Made by a program: the position numbers and the translations under genes. A stretch of 13,179 nucleotides of DNA from Nitrososphaerales archaeon TH1177 (GTDB lineage Archaea > Thermoproteota > Nitrososphaeria > Nitrososphaerales > Nitrososphaeraceae), in assembly GCA_014523515.1 (NCBI GenBank), contig JAATVJ010000037.1, positions 1 to 13,179 of the forward strand, written 5' to 3'. Positions 12,953-13,179 of this stretch are shown here, one piece after another (positions within the stretch are counted from its first letter, which is position 1; every line of letters begins with the position of its first letter). The notes beneath the pieces are model-generated. The model had not been told where the DNA came from, did not search any database, and was given only the letters and a program-made list of their open reading frames with translations.

Positions 12953-13179
12953 TTGAATAATAATTCAGATTTCTTGGGATTTGCTTTAAAATCCTCATAT
13001 TCACCTAATGGCGATCAGCCTTATGCAATAGATCACCTGACCGAAGGAATAACAACCAGAAATAAATCGATTCAAACCTTGCTTGGAGTTACTGGTAGTG
13101 GCAAAACTTTTACAATTGCAAATATTATCTGCCGTATTAGAAAAAATACTCTTATTATTTCTCACAATAAAACCCTAGC
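12953..13179 (+). CDS. uvrB: UvrB, excinuclease ABC subunit B, N-terminal part (3' end outside the window)
   Basis: The first 75 codons of UvrB, the damage-verifying helicase-like subunit of nucleotide excision repair that receives DNA from UvrA and recruits UvrC. The conserved N-terminal block is present: FALKSSYSPNGDQPYAI, in which the GDQP motif contacts adenine, then LLGVTGSGKTFTIAN with the Walker A motif GVTGSGKT, and LIISHNKTLA, the beginning of motif Ia (commonly VIAHNKTLA). The frame runs off the window at 13179. The start is most likely TTG at 12953, with a second TTG at 12971 as alternative; no ATG is available before the conserved block. TTTATAT about 22 nt upstream may be the TATA-like box. 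UvrB is bacterial in origin and found in only some archaea, so it is either an inherited transfer of the lineage or a more recent one; base use looks like the neighbours. Identification is secure. Confidence 0.95.
   Translation, partial: MNNNSDFLGFALKSSYSPNGDQPYAIDHLTEGITTRNKSIQTLLGVTGSGKTFTIANIICRIRKNTLIISHNKTL

Overview
The window is AT-rich (by eye about 30% G+C) archaeal chromosome. It carries an archaeal/eukaryal-type set of genes: deoxyhypusine synthase, an AglB/STT3 oligosaccharyltransferase, both subunits of topoisomerase VI, aIF2-gamma and ribosomal protein eS6. A bacterial-type UvrB sits at the right edge. This mix, the TTG-rich start usage and the A/T-rich boxes close upstream of start codons best fit Thaumarchaeota (Nitrososphaerota). 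The lineage is an inference from gene content; no marker in the window fixes it below phylum.

Layout. The C-terminal end of deoxyhypusine synthase (1-261, +) is followed by about 410 nt of AT-rich spacer. Next is a 931-residue membrane protein (673-3468, +) that fuses a complete STT3/AglB oligosaccharyltransferase to a complete C-terminal cyclophilin-type prolyl isomerase. This fusion is the most striking object in the window. Two orphan genes follow: a 124-residue protein with a glycine-rich stretch, and a 52-residue protein. Then comes the topoisomerase VI operon, top6B (4172-6145) and top6A (6152-7258), separated by 6 nt. A 62-residue zinc-ribbon protein (7357-7545, +) converges on aIF2-gamma (7575-8834, -), and both stop codons lie in the arms of one shared inverted repeat. 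eS6 (8906-9301, -) lies upstream of aIF2-gamma and is divergent from a 45-residue zinc-ribbon gene (9377-9514, +).

An AT-rich stretch of about 860 nt without recognisable genes (9515-10373) holds at least five perfect inverted repeats and a 13-bp tandem duplication. It is followed on the + strand by a lysine-tailed winged-helix protein, a PIN-domain nuclease, an UlaG-like metallo-hydrolase, a second spacer of about 420 nt, a thioredoxin-fold protein and the start of uvrB.

How the genes relate. Most are housekeeping genes of information processing: aIF5A modification, initiator tRNA delivery, the small ribosomal subunit, a probable RNA-processing PIN nuclease, DNA topology and excision repair. 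The AglB-cyclophilin fusion links N-glycosylation to proline isomerisation on the outer face of the membrane. Seven of the 14 genes whose start lies in the window appear to begin with TTG, and A/T-rich TATA-like boxes often lie about 22-31 nt before the start codon. This suggests widespread leaderless transcripts with UUG initiation.
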